This document shows positions 8,069 through 15,477 of a stretch of DNA of 64,000 nucleotides, piece after piece. Every line of letters begins with the position of its first letter. Position 1 is the stretch's first letter. The notes below the pieces were generated by a model. The model searched no databases, was not told where the DNA came from, and was given only the letters and a program-made list of their open reading frames with translations. The stretch spans positions 1 to 64,000 of the forward strand of contig NZ_AYMU01000011.1 of assembly GCF_000633395.1 (NCBI RefSeq), given 5' to 3'. The stretch comes from Pseudomonas sp. PH1b (GTDB taxonomy: Bacteria; Pseudomonadota; Gammaproteobacteria; Pseudomonadales; Pseudomonadaceae). The position numbers and the translations under genes were made by a program.

Positions 8069-9244
8069 CTATTTAACAGCATTCAGTGCGTTGAGCACCG
8101 CGTTGTAGCGGCTGGTGCGATCCGCAGCGCCGTTTTGGCCGCCATTGATGACCTGGGTGATGCCCACAAAGTTGCCGGCATCGGCTTTTGCATTGAAGTT
8201 GTTGTTGCTCCAATAGAGGCCAGCAGAGTTACCGGCGTGAGGTTGTTGTTCCAGCAGCTCCGGGTGGTTGATCAGGTCCAGCCCCAGGGCTTGTCCTACC
8301 GACTGGTACATCGCTTTTCCGGAGATCTGAAAATAACCCCGTCCCCGGTATTTGAAACCATCTCCAGGCTGGTCATTGCCCATTCGCCCACCGTAGGCAA
8401 TTTCAGCAATCTGCTGGGGCTGGTAGGCCACCTGTTGCGCTTGAGCAGGGGTGAAACGATTGGGCCAGGAGTTCATGATCGCTGCCGCGCTGTAGTTGAG
8501 GTTCTCCGTGACCCGGGTCAGGTTCAACGATTCATGCCCGGCCTGTGCGACAAATGCGGCAACCCGCTCCTTGGTATTGATCTGGTTGGCTCTCATCACG
8601 TCTTCGAGGGTGCTGTCGAACGTCAGGGTCTTGGCTGCCTCGAAGTTGCCCAGGCGGGCGTTCAGGTTCTGGATCGAAGCGTTCAGGGAGGCAACGTTGT
8701 GGGTCAAGGTAAGGCCGGCCATTTCGTTGTCCATGACCTCGGACAGGTTTTCCCCGTCGCCCTTGAGAATGTCCTTGACGACGTTCTCCTTGGTTCGTGC
8801 CAGGTAGTTCTGCTGCGGCAGGCTGGCCAATTGCTGCTTGGCCTGTTCCAGTCGCTCCGACTGTTCCTTGAGCAATTGCTGCAGGATGGGAATCGAGACC
8901 TTGATCTGATCGATTGGGGACGGGTTGGCCGCCAGGCCTGCCGCGCTTCTGAGGGCGTTGATATCGGTTTGCAGGTTCTGGTCCAGATGTTCCAGTTCCC
9001 ACTTGGCGTTGGCTTCAATTTCCCCCCTGGCTTCCAGGTATTGCAGGGGCAGATAGGTGACCCAGTCGACCCCGATGTCCACATAGGAGTCATGGCTGGG
9101 CCAGCTTTGCGCTTCGGCCATGGTTCTATCGATGATTTCATTGCCGGGACTGATCCGGCCCAGGTTGACCCTGATAAAACCAATTCGAGTACTGCCGTAG
9201 TCGTAGGACGGGTTTGCATAGATGAAGGTAGGGGCTATTTCCAT
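8069..9244 (-). CDS. GH19 lysozyme/chitinase-like protein with helical N-terminus, candidate SOS bacteriocin
   Basis: 391 residues. The C-terminal half (about 210-391) is a GH19 chitinase/endolysin domain that should cut peptidoglycan or chitin. The catalytic Glu is likely E238 in AQAGHESLNL; E247 lies in VTENLNYSA, and the fold signature YRGRGYFQISGKAMY and TQVINGGQNG follow. The N-terminal ~200 residues are not an endolysin layout: a short Pro/Tyr-rich start, a WPSHDSYVDIGVDWVTYLP segment, then a long coiled-coil-like helix rich in Q, E and L (about 115-200). There is no signal peptide. A LexA box lies about 120 bases upstream. Phage endolysin and T6SS effector are alternatives, but no phage late genes or T6SS genes are near. 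Confidence 0.8.
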   Translation of the reverse strand: MEIAPTFIYANPSYDYGSTRIGFIRVNLGRISPGNEIIDRTMAEAQSWPSHDSYVDIGVDWVTYLPLQYLEARGEIEANAKWELEHLDQNLQTDINALRSAAGLAANPSPIDQIKVSIPILQQLLKEQSERLEQAKQQLASLPQQNYLARTKENVVKDILKGDGENLSEVMDNEMAGLTLTHNVASLNASIQNLNARLGNFEAAKTLTFDSTLEDVMRANQINTKERVAAFVAQAGHESLNLTRVTENLNYSAAAIMNSWPNRFTPAQAQQVAYQPQQIAEIAYGGRMGNDQPGDGFKYRGRGYFQISGKAMYQSVGQALGLDLINHPELLEQQPHAGNSAGLYWSNNNFNAKADAGNFVGITQVINGGQNGAADRTSRYNAVLNALNAVK

Positions 9245-9333
9245 TGTTTATCAACCTTTGCTGAGAGCTTATGTGGATACCCAAAGGCGCCGATCCAGGG
9301 TGGAGAGGCATGGGCTTTGGGGTATCGCTATGC

Positions 9334-9359
9334 ACAAATGCATTGATATGCATTTATGC
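9334..9359. repeat. ATGCAT-rich repeats next to the LexA box
   Basis: Immediately left of the LexA box the sequence contains two copies of ATGCAT and further TATGCA/TGCA repeats within about 25 bases. This AT-rich patch in a GC-rich genome is probably the promoter core or an extra operator. No specific regulator is assigned. Confidence 0.35.
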
Positions 9360-9362
9360 AAA

Positions 9363-9378
9363 CTGTACATGCGTACAG
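9363..9378. promoter_or_regulatory. LexA (SOS) box
   Basis: CTGTACATGCGTACAG has the invariant CTG-N10-CAG of LexA sites and the CTGTA/TACAG arms of the gamma-proteobacterial consensus. The repeat extends by one base pair to ACTGTAC/GTACAGT. It lies in the 272-base divergent region between the GH19 gene (start 9244, minus) and the gene at 9517 (plus), so it could control either or both. SOS control is typical of colicin and pyocin genes. Confidence 0.75.
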
Positions 9379-9516
9379 TGCCTCGAGCAAGGCAATAATG
9401 ATTTTTATTCCGCGTCGGATTCAACGGCTGTGCAGGGTGCTGTCACGCTGGTCGTAGAGCGGCTGAAAGGTTTATCCTGCGCCCGCTCAATTACCGATAG
9501 GGATCATCGACCGATC

Positions 9517-10029
9517 ATGCATGACGATTCACACTCGCCAGACTGCAGTTGCTGCCTGGACCACGACAGCGCCCACCAGGGCGTGCTCGACGCCCTGGAA
9601 TTGATGGCGGGCCACCCCGAGGCCAGCGAAGACGAGATCGTCCAGTTGCTGCTGGAACGTGGCTACTCGCCCATTGCTGCGCAAAAGCTCACGGTCTTCG
9701 TGCCTTCGGCGTTCTCCTGGATAGTGCTCAAGCGCCTGGGGGTGAAACACCTGCCCAATCACTTCATCGCCCTGGATGAGGCGGGCCAGGAGGTACGGGT
9801 TCCGGTGTCCGGCCAGCACTATTTCACCGCCGCGCTGACCCTGGCCTACAACACCTTTGAAAACGGCTGGAGCAAGATCCTGCCGCGCAAGACCTACGAA
9901 ATGGTTGCCGACCGCAGCGCCGAAATGGCTGCGGCCAATCAGGCCCTCTATCGCGGCGAATCCCTGCAGGGCACCGCGCTCGAGCCCTTGCGCGTGCTGC
10001 GCCTGGATGCCCGGGCGATGCTGGAGTAG
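9517..10029 (+). CDS. Unrecognised protein divergent from the GH19 gene
   Basis: 170 residues from the ATG at 9517; a second ATG at 9521 is out of frame. The start is His/Cys-rich (CSCCLDHDSAH within residues 10-20), which could bind metal. The rest is helical with a hydrophobic centre (FVPSAFSWIVLKRLGVKHLP), but it is not a clear transmembrane protein. No family recognised. It shares the divergent region holding the LexA box, so it may also be DNA-damage inducible. Extending the frame back to 9271 would run through the LexA box and is rejected. Confidence 0.68.
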   Translation: MHDDSHSPDCSCCLDHDSAHQGVLDALELMAGHPEASEDEIVQLLLERGYSPIAAQKLTVFVPSAFSWIVLKRLGVKHLPNHFIALDEAGQEVRVPVSGQHYFTAALTLAYNTFENGWSKILPRKTYEMVADRSAEMAAANQALYRGESLQGTALEPLRVLRLDARAMLE

Positions 10030-10186
10030 AGGCCGGCGCGGTACTTCGTCTGCTTCGCCCGGCAAAGCAGCATCACAACGGCTCAATTGCAGCGTTCTAG
10101 TTCCGGTAGCCAGTGTCGCGCGCACTCGCGTGGCGACCAATACCCCGGTCAGGAGCTGCTAGCTGCAAGCACAGTCGAGCAATGGA

Positions 10187-10399
10187 TTGCAGTTTCTATT
10201 CGAGAAGAGCAAGGGCGTAGATACCTACTATCTCTACAACGCTGGCAATACCACGATCACGTTGCAGGAGGTGAGGATTGAAACCAATGTGTTCATCGGA
10301 CGTGCGCCGGGACGCAACCTGACCACTGAATCCCGCGGCTGGATGCACCAGGCCGCGGACTTCGAGCCTTCCACCGACGATAAAACCAAGTCGGCATGA
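10187..10399 (+). CDS. Small unrecognised protein, possibly 5'-truncated
   Basis: The frame is open from just after a TAG at 10160-10162 and has only a TTG (10187) as plausible start, giving 70 residues. The content looks protein-like: KGVDTYYLYNAGNTTITLQE followed by VRIETNVFIGR. Its TGA overlaps the ATG of the next gene (ATGA at 10396), as in a translationally coupled pair. No family recognised. The missing ATG suggests a 5'-truncated remnant. Confidence 0.4.
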   Translation: MQFLFEKSKGVDTYYLYNAGNTTITLQEVRIETNVFIGRAPGRNLTTESRGWMHQAADFEPSTDDKTKSA

Positions 10400-10749
10400 C
10401 GGTCAGCCAGCTGTATGAAGAGTTCTTCTGCTCCTGGAACCAGGGCATGATCCGGCCCGGCATCCAGATGACGCGTGAGGAGAAACCCACGCATTTTGTC
10501 TTCCGGCTGACTTACGCCAAAGACAATCTGCTGGAAATCGGGCCTTACGAGCAGGTCAGCCTGTCCTGCGCCAACTCCTTTTATGGCTTGCCCATCCGTT
10601 CTCCGGTGGCGGGGGTGCAATACCTGCCCAACTTGCCGCTCAGGCCGTCGAGCAGAGACCGGGATGATCATCGTGCCCTGGCGTGGCTCGGGCAGGACTT
10701 GCTGCTATACATAGTGACCACTCCCCCGTGCGATTCAGGCGCGGGTTGA
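10396..10749 (+). CDS. Small unrecognised protein coupled to the upstream frame
   Basis: 117 residues from the ATG at 10396, overlapping the stop of the preceding frame. Residues 1-90 look like genuine beta-rich protein (THFVFRLTYAKDNLLEIGPY, VSLSCANSFYGLPI). The last ~25 residues are low quality and may be read-through after a frameshift. No family recognised. The same-strand thiolase starts 40 bases later with its own ribosome site. It could be the second half of a split gene with 10187-10399. Confidence 0.4.
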   Translation: MTVSQLYEEFFCSWNQGMIRPGIQMTREEKPTHFVFRLTYAKDNLLEIGPYEQVSLSCANSFYGLPIRSPVAGVQYLPNLPLRPSSRDRDDHRALAWLGQDLLLYIVTTPPCDSGAG

Positions 10750-10789
10750 TTTCAGGGACTGCTCGCTACACCTACAGGAGAGCCTGCGC

Positions 10790-11965
10790 ATGAACCACGA
10801 ATCCGTTTGCATCGTCGCTGCTGCCCACACCCGCTTCGGGCGCCTCGATGGCAGCCTGGAAGACTTGATCGTCGAGGTCACCCGCGACGTCCTGGTGGAC
10901 GCCGCCATCGATGCCGGGCAGATCGACGCGTTGTATCTCGGGCAGTTCAACTCCGGCCTGGTGCCCGACGGCTTTCCCGCTTCCCTGATGCTCCAGGCCG
11001 ATCCACAGTTGCGCTTCAAACCTGCCACCCGCTGCGAGAACGCCTGCGCCTCCGGCTCGGCGGCGATCCAGGCCGGGATCAACGCGATCCGCAGCGGCGC
11101 CGCCGAACTGGTGCTGGTGGTGGGCGCGGAAAAGATGACCAGCAACAGCACTGCCGAGGTCACCCGGGCCCTGGCCGGTGCCGGTTACCAGAACGATCCG
11201 CAGGAGGCCGGCCTGAGCTTTGCGCAACTCTTCGGTCAGGTGGCCCAGCGCTACACCGAGCGCTACCAGAGCCCGCTGGCGGCGATGGCGGCGATCGCGG
11301 TGAAGAACCACGCCAATGCCATGGCCAACCCCCTGGCGCAGATGCACCGGGCCATGGACTTTGCCCATTGCAACAGCGTGTCGGCGAGCAACCCGCTGAT
11401 CGCCGACCCGCTGCGCCTGACCGATTGTTCGCTGATCAGCGACGGCGCGGCAGCGATCATCCTGGCCTCGCCCCGGCGCGCCGCAACGTTTCGCCGTCAG
11501 GTGGCGATTCGCGCACTGAGCCAGGTGAATGATTTCCTGCCCATGTCGCAGCGCGACGTGCTGGCCTTCGAAGGTCCGCAACTGGCGATCCAGAGTGCCT
11601 TGCACGGTGCTGGAGTGGGCCTGGACGAACTGGGTTTTGCCGAGGTCCATGACTGCTTCACCATCGCCGAGTTGTTGATCTACGAAGCCATGGGCCTGGC
11701 GCCCAAGGGCGAGGGCCATCGGGCCCTGGACGAGGGTTGGGTGAATGCCGACGGACGCCTGCCGGTGAACCTTTCCGGCGGCCTCAAGGCCAAGGGGCAC
11801 CCGGTGGGCGCCACCGGGGTGTCGATGCACGCCCTGGGCTTTCGCCAGTTGATCGGCGAGCCCATCGGCCTCGCCGCGCGCTCGCCGGAGTTCGGGCTGC
11901 TGTTCAACATGGGTGGCATGGCGGTGGCAAACTATGCCTCGGTGTTGCAGGCCGTCAGGGTTTAA
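10790..11965 (+). CDS. Thiolase / acetyl-CoA acetyltransferase family protein
   Basis: 391 residues, the usual length for thiolases. It should catalyse CoA-dependent Claisen condensation or thiolysis. The nucleophilic Cys is in RCENACASGSAAI (about residue 82), the catalytic His is in GLKAKGHPVGATG near residue 340, and a VHDCFTIAELL segment near 285 is typical of the SCP2/SCP-x-like thiolase branch rather than FadA/PhaA. A ribosome site (CAGGAG) precedes the ATG. The gene appears monocistronic, with no beta-oxidation partner adjacent, so the substrate cannot be stated. Confidence 0.85.
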   Translation: MNHESVCIVAAAHTRFGRLDGSLEDLIVEVTRDVLVDAAIDAGQIDALYLGQFNSGLVPDGFPASLMLQADPQLRFKPATRCENACASGSAAIQAGINAIRSGAAELVLVVGAEKMTSNSTAEVTRALAGAGYQNDPQEAGLSFAQLFGQVAQRYTERYQSPLAAMAAIAVKNHANAMANPLAQMHRAMDFAHCNSVSASNPLIADPLRLTDCSLISDGAAAIILASPRRAATFRRQVAIRALSQVNDFLPMSQRDVLAFEGPQLAIQSALHGAGVGLDELGFAEVHDCFTIAELLIYEAMGLAPKGEGHRALDEGWVNADGRLPVNLSGGLKAKGHPVGATGVSMHALGFRQLIGEPIGLAARSPEFGLLFNMGGMAVANYASVLQAVRV

Positions 11966-12037
11966 CGATCTGGGGGGCGATCCGGGGGCTTCTGGCTCGC
12001 GCTCTACATGTCACATTGCGATTCTGGAGATTGACCA

Positions 12038-12745
12038 TTGAACAAGTTGCCCTTTTTCGACCCCTATCCCTTTCAGGAGGAGGACCGTCGGGATGAGTTT
12101 GAGCAGAGATTAGGTTTGTTTCCTGAAGTGATGAGTGGGCGAACCGCACCACGAGCCCCTCTGGTTGCCGGCTGTGCAGAAGACTTTTTGATGCACGCCA
12201 TTGCTGGCAACGGAGCCTGTGGAGGCCTGCCCAATCAGTTGGAATGGGTGCTGGAAGATACTTTGGAGTACGACCAGTGGATCAATAGAATGCCGGTGAT
12301 AAGCGCCGACTCTCCGTTTTGCCGATACAAGAACGACACGTGCCGGGCTGCGGTTGAAGCTACGCACGGTGCACTGCAGGACTGCCCTGCGCTGTCGGGC
12401 GGGCAGGTACTGTTTCATGGCGGGATGTGGTGCTCTGGCAATGACAGCTTGACCACTGACCGGGCCTTGTCCCTGTCCTTGAGCGCGGCGGTTGCTGTGT
12501 GTGAAACCCGCCACGACCTGGAAAAGGAGGTGTGGCTGATCACTGTCAGCCCTGCTTGCGTGACTCCGGTGTTTGTCTATGAGGGGCGCCCCAGCCGCAC
12601 AGTGCTCGATGAACTGGACCCTCTCAAGCATGAGCTGGAAGTGCTGGTGCGGGCCGGTGCTCGTTTCGAGCGCCATGGCAGTGAATCGGTCCTGAGCCGC
12701 GACGGTAACACTGAGTACCGGGTTCATTATGTGACGATGTGCTGA
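12038..12745 (+). CDS. Candidate ADP-ribosyltransferase-like protein
   Basis: 235 residues from a TTG at 12038 preceded by GGAGA at 12025-12029 with good spacing. The second half fits the mono-ADP-ribosyltransferase plan. The first strand is VLFHGGMW with H127 in the position of Arg or His. An STS-like segment, ALSLSLSAAVA, spans 143-153. The strand-turn HELEVLVRAGARFE has an ExE motif at E199/E201, followed by a short C-terminal strand. The first ~115 residues are unassigned, and the protein is Cys-rich (10 Cys). No signal peptide or secretion partner is seen. Function is inferred from motif spacing only; a non-toxin DUF remains possible. Confidence 0.5.
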   Translation: MNKLPFFDPYPFQEEDRRDEFEQRLGLFPEVMSGRTAPRAPLVAGCAEDFLMHAIAGNGACGGLPNQLEWVLEDTLEYDQWINRMPVISADSPFCRYKNDTCRAAVEATHGALQDCPALSGGQVLFHGGMWCSGNDSLTTDRALSLSLSAAVAVCETRHDLEKEVWLITVSPACVTPVFVYEGRPSRTVLDELDPLKHELEVLVRAGARFERHGSESVLSRDGNTEYRVHYVTMC

Positions 12746-12770
12746 GCCTGAGGATGTGTATGCAGGCAAC

Positions 12771-12788
12771 GGCGCCATCCCTGGCGCC
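12771..12788. terminator. Hairpin between convergent genes
   Basis: GGCGCCA (12771-12777) and TGGCGCC (12782-12788) form a 7-bp stem with a TCCC loop between the ART-like gene end and the permease gene end. There is no T-run. Probable shared terminator. Confidence 0.45.
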
Positions 12789-12796
12789 GCCTTGTG

Positions 12797-14209
12797 TCAG
12801 CGCGGGTAGGCCGCCTGACCATGAACCCGCCCCTTGCGCCCGGCCGTGAGGCGGTAGGCAATCCCCAGCCAGATGAACCACGCCGGCATCACGCACAGCG
12901 CCAGGCGGGTGTCCGGGCGCAGGGCCAGCAGCCCCAGGACGAACAGCAGGAAGGCCAGGGCGAAGCCGGCCATGGGCACGCCGCCGGGCATTTTGTAGCG
13001 CGAGCGGGCGTGCAGTTCCGGGTGCTTTTTGCGGTAGGCAATGTAGGACGCAAGGATGGTCGACCAGGTGAAGATCACCAGGATCGCCGACACCGTGGAC
13101 ACCAGGGTGAAGGCCGTCATCACCTCGGGGACGATGTACAGCAGCAGGACTCCCAGCAGCATCAGCAAGGCACTGAAGGCCAGGCTGGCGACTGGCACGC
13201 TATGGCGCGACAGGCGCTTGAACAGGCGGGGGGCGTTGCCCTGGTCGGCCAGGCCGAAGAGCATGCGGCTGGCGGAAAACACCCCGCTGTTGGCCGAGGA
13301 CGCGGCGGAGGTCAGCACCACGAAATTGACCATGCCCGCCGCCGCCGGGAAGCCGGCAATCAGGAACAGCTCGACGAACGGGCTCTTGTTCGGCGACACC
13401 TGCTGCCAGGAGGTCACGGCAATGATGCAGGCCAGGGCCAGCACGTAGAACAGGATGATCCGCAGCGGGATCGCGTTGATGGCCTTGGGCAGGGTGCGGT
13501 GAGGGTCGCGGGTTTCCGCCGCGGCTGTGCCGATCAGCTCGGTGCCGGCGAAGGAGAAGATCGCCATCTGGAAGCCGGCGAAGAACCCCAGCAGGCCATT
13601 GGGAAAGGCTGCCTGGCGATCCAGCAAGTGCCCCAGGGAGGCGGTCACGCCGGAGGGTGAGACGAAGGCCGTGGCGATCAGCACCAGGCTGACGCCGATC
13701 AGGGTGACTACGGCAATGATCTTGATGATGGCGAACCAGAACTCCACTTCACCGAACAGCTTCACCGTGAGCACATTGAGGGCGAACAGGGTCAGCATCA
13801 TGGCCACTGCCGGCATCCAGGCCGGCACCTGGGGAAACCAGTACTGGAAGAAGCCGCCCACCACCACCGCATCGCCTACCACCGCCACGCTCCAGCTCAG
13901 CCAGTAGGACCAGCCGAGAAAGAACGCCGCGCGCGGTCCCAGGTAGGCGCCGGCGAAGTCGGCGAAACTCTTGAACGACAGGTTCGACAGCAGCAGCTCG
14001 CCCATGGCGCGCATCACCAGGTACACGAACAGGCCGATGATCATGTAGATCAGGATGATCGAGGTGCCGGACATGGCGATGATCTTGCCCGAGCCCATGA
14101 ACAGCCCGGTGCCGATGGCGCCGCCCATGGCCATGAGCTGGATGTGACGATTGTGCAGGGTGCGTTGCAGCGCCGGGCGTGCCGGGGCCGGGAGCGGATC
14201 TGGAGTCAT
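12797..14209 (-). CDS. Amino acid permease, CycA (D-Ser/D-Ala/Gly) type
   Basis: 470-residue inner-membrane symporter of the APC superfamily with about 12 hydrophobic segments. Segments closely follow CycA: LHNRHIQLMAMGGAIGTGLF at the N-terminus, MRAMGELLLSNLSFKSFADF, FFAGFQMAIFSFAGTELIGT, and VVLTSAASSANSGVFSASRM. This supports uptake of D-serine, D-alanine or glycine, but the APC subfamily is broad and the downstream-of-ocd context would also fit another amino acid. It is encoded after the ornithine cyclodeaminase gene on the same strand, separated by about 140 bases and a hairpin, so it is possibly a separate transcript. Confidence 0.8.
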   Translation of the reverse strand: MTPDPLPAPARPALQRTLHNRHIQLMAMGGAIGTGLFMGSGKIIAMSGTSIILIYMIIGLFVYLVMRAMGELLLSNLSFKSFADFAGAYLGPRAAFFLGWSYWLSWSVAVVGDAVVVGGFFQYWFPQVPAWMPAVAMMLTLFALNVLTVKLFGEVEFWFAIIKIIAVVTLIGVSLVLIATAFVSPSGVTASLGHLLDRQAAFPNGLLGFFAGFQMAIFSFAGTELIGTAAAETRDPHRTLPKAINAIPLRIILFYVLALACIIAVTSWQQVSPNKSPFVELFLIAGFPAAAGMVNFVVLTSAASSANSGVFSASRMLFGLADQGNAPRLFKRLSRHSVPVASLAFSALLMLLGVLLLYIVPEVMTAFTLVSTVSAILVIFTWSTILASYIAYRKKHPELHARSRYKMPGGVPMAGFALAFLLFVLGLLALRPDTRLALCVMPAWFIWLGIAYRLTAGRKGRVHGQAAYPR

Positions 14210-14312
14210 CTCAAAACCTCTTGGTCTTATAGTTGTCGAGTTTTGGCAGGAGCAGGTACGAGGGGGCAGGGGTTGTTGTTTCGGTGCATCAAGGTCGGGG
14301 GCTGCGGTGAGT

Positions 14313-14334
14313 CGGGCGCCGTGCCGGGCGCCCG
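14313..14334. terminator. Hairpin downstream of ornithine cyclodeaminase
   Basis: GGGCGCC (14314-14320) and GGCGCCC (14327-14333) form a strong stem just beyond the ocd stop on the minus strand. Likely terminator separating ocd from the permease gene. No U-tract. Confidence 0.45.
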
Positions 14335-14347
14335 GTTCAACTGCCCG

Positions 14348-15421
14348 TCAGCCGGCGGCGATCTGGCGCGGCACGCTTGCTGCCGGCGCCACCGATGCTT
14401 CAGGGCTCGGCGCAATCAGTTGGTACAGGTCCTTGATGTCGCTCGGCGTGGGCACCAGGTGGATCGGCTCGCCAATGGCGTGTTCCCGGGCCAGGTCATG
14501 CAGGTAGCGCAGGGACGAGAAGTCTTCCAGGGCAAAGCCCACCGAGTCGAACACCGTGATCTGCTCGGCCCCTTGCCGGCCCGGCTCCAGGCCCTGGGCG
14601 ATGCGGAAGTATTCGGTCACCGGGAAGTCCTTGGGCAGTTGCTGGATGTCGCCTTCGATACGGGTCTGGGGTTCGAACTCGACGATCACCCGGGCCCTGC
14701 GCAGGATCTCGGCGTGCAACTCGGTCTTGCCCGGGCAGTCGCCGCCCACGGCATTGAGGTGCATCCCGGGCTCGATCAGGTCGGGGGTGAGGATGGTGGC
14801 GTAAGCCTTGTCCGCGGTCACCGTGGTGACAATGTCCGCGCCCTTCACCGCCTCGCGCACCGAGTGGGCGACGATGACCTCAAGGTCCGGCCAGGCCTGC
14901 AGGTTGTGCTTGAGCTTGCGGGACGCGGCAGCATCGATGTCGAAAATCCGCAGCTGCTTGATGCCGAGCATTTCATGGAAGGCGATGGCCTGGAATTCGC
15001 TCTGGGCGCCGTTGCCGATCAAGGCCATGCAGCGTGACTCCGGGCGCGCCAGGGACTGGGCCACCAGGGCCGAGGTGGCGGCCGTGCGCACTGCCGTGGT
15101 CAGGGTCAGTTCACTGAGCAGCAGCGGGTAGCCGCTGTCGACATCCGCCAGCACGCCGAAGGCCATCACCGTCAGCAACTGTCGGGCGGGGTTGCCCGGA
15201 TGGCCGTTGACGTACTTGAAGGCGTACTGGCGGCCGTCGTCGGCGGGCATCAGCTCGATGACCCCGGTGGCCGAGTGGTTGGCGGTGCGCGGGGATTTTT
15301 CGAAGGCGTCCCAGCGCTGGTAGTCGGCCTGGATGTACTCGGCCATTTCGCGGATCGCCCGGCCAATGCCCAGGCGTGAATACAAGGTCGCGGCGTGATC
15401 GACATCGATGAACAAGGTCAT
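14348..15421 (-). CDS. ocd: Ornithine cyclodeaminase
   Basis: 357 residues. Converts L-ornithine to L-proline and ammonia with NAD+. It belongs to the mu-crystallin family. The substrate-binding KYVNGHPGNP segment lies near residue 70, an NAD-binding Rossmann motif MALIGNGAQSEFQ near 140, and LNAVGGDCPGKTEL near 225. The ATG at 15421 is chosen. An open frame continues far upstream, but that part is antisense-like sequence over the neighbouring gene. The amidohydrolase gene lies 56 bases upstream on the same strand, suggesting an operon in which a deacetylated amine or amino acid feeds ornithine catabolism. Confidence 0.9.
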   Translation of the reverse strand: MTLFIDVDHAATLYSRLGIGRAIREMAEYIQADYQRWDAFEKSPRTANHSATGVIELMPADDGRQYAFKYVNGHPGNPARQLLTVMAFGVLADVDSGYPLLLSELTLTTAVRTAATSALVAQSLARPESRCMALIGNGAQSEFQAIAFHEMLGIKQLRIFDIDAAASRKLKHNLQAWPDLEVIVAHSVREAVKGADIVTTVTADKAYATILTPDLIEPGMHLNAVGGDCPGKTELHAEILRRARVIVEFEPQTRIEGDIQQLPKDFPVTEYFRIAQGLEPGRQGAEQITVFDSVGFALEDFSSLRYLHDLAREHAIGEPIHLVPTPSDIKDLYQLIAPSPEASVAPAASVPRQIAAG

Positions 15422-15477
15422 GTTGATTTCCCTCTCGTCAGAACGTTGAAAATGGCTGGAAGCCTGGTTGTGATGGG

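Noticed and set aside
9271..9516. Upstream extension of the 9517 gene
   Set aside because: It would run through the LexA box and AT-rich promoter repeats; ATG at 9517 is preferred.
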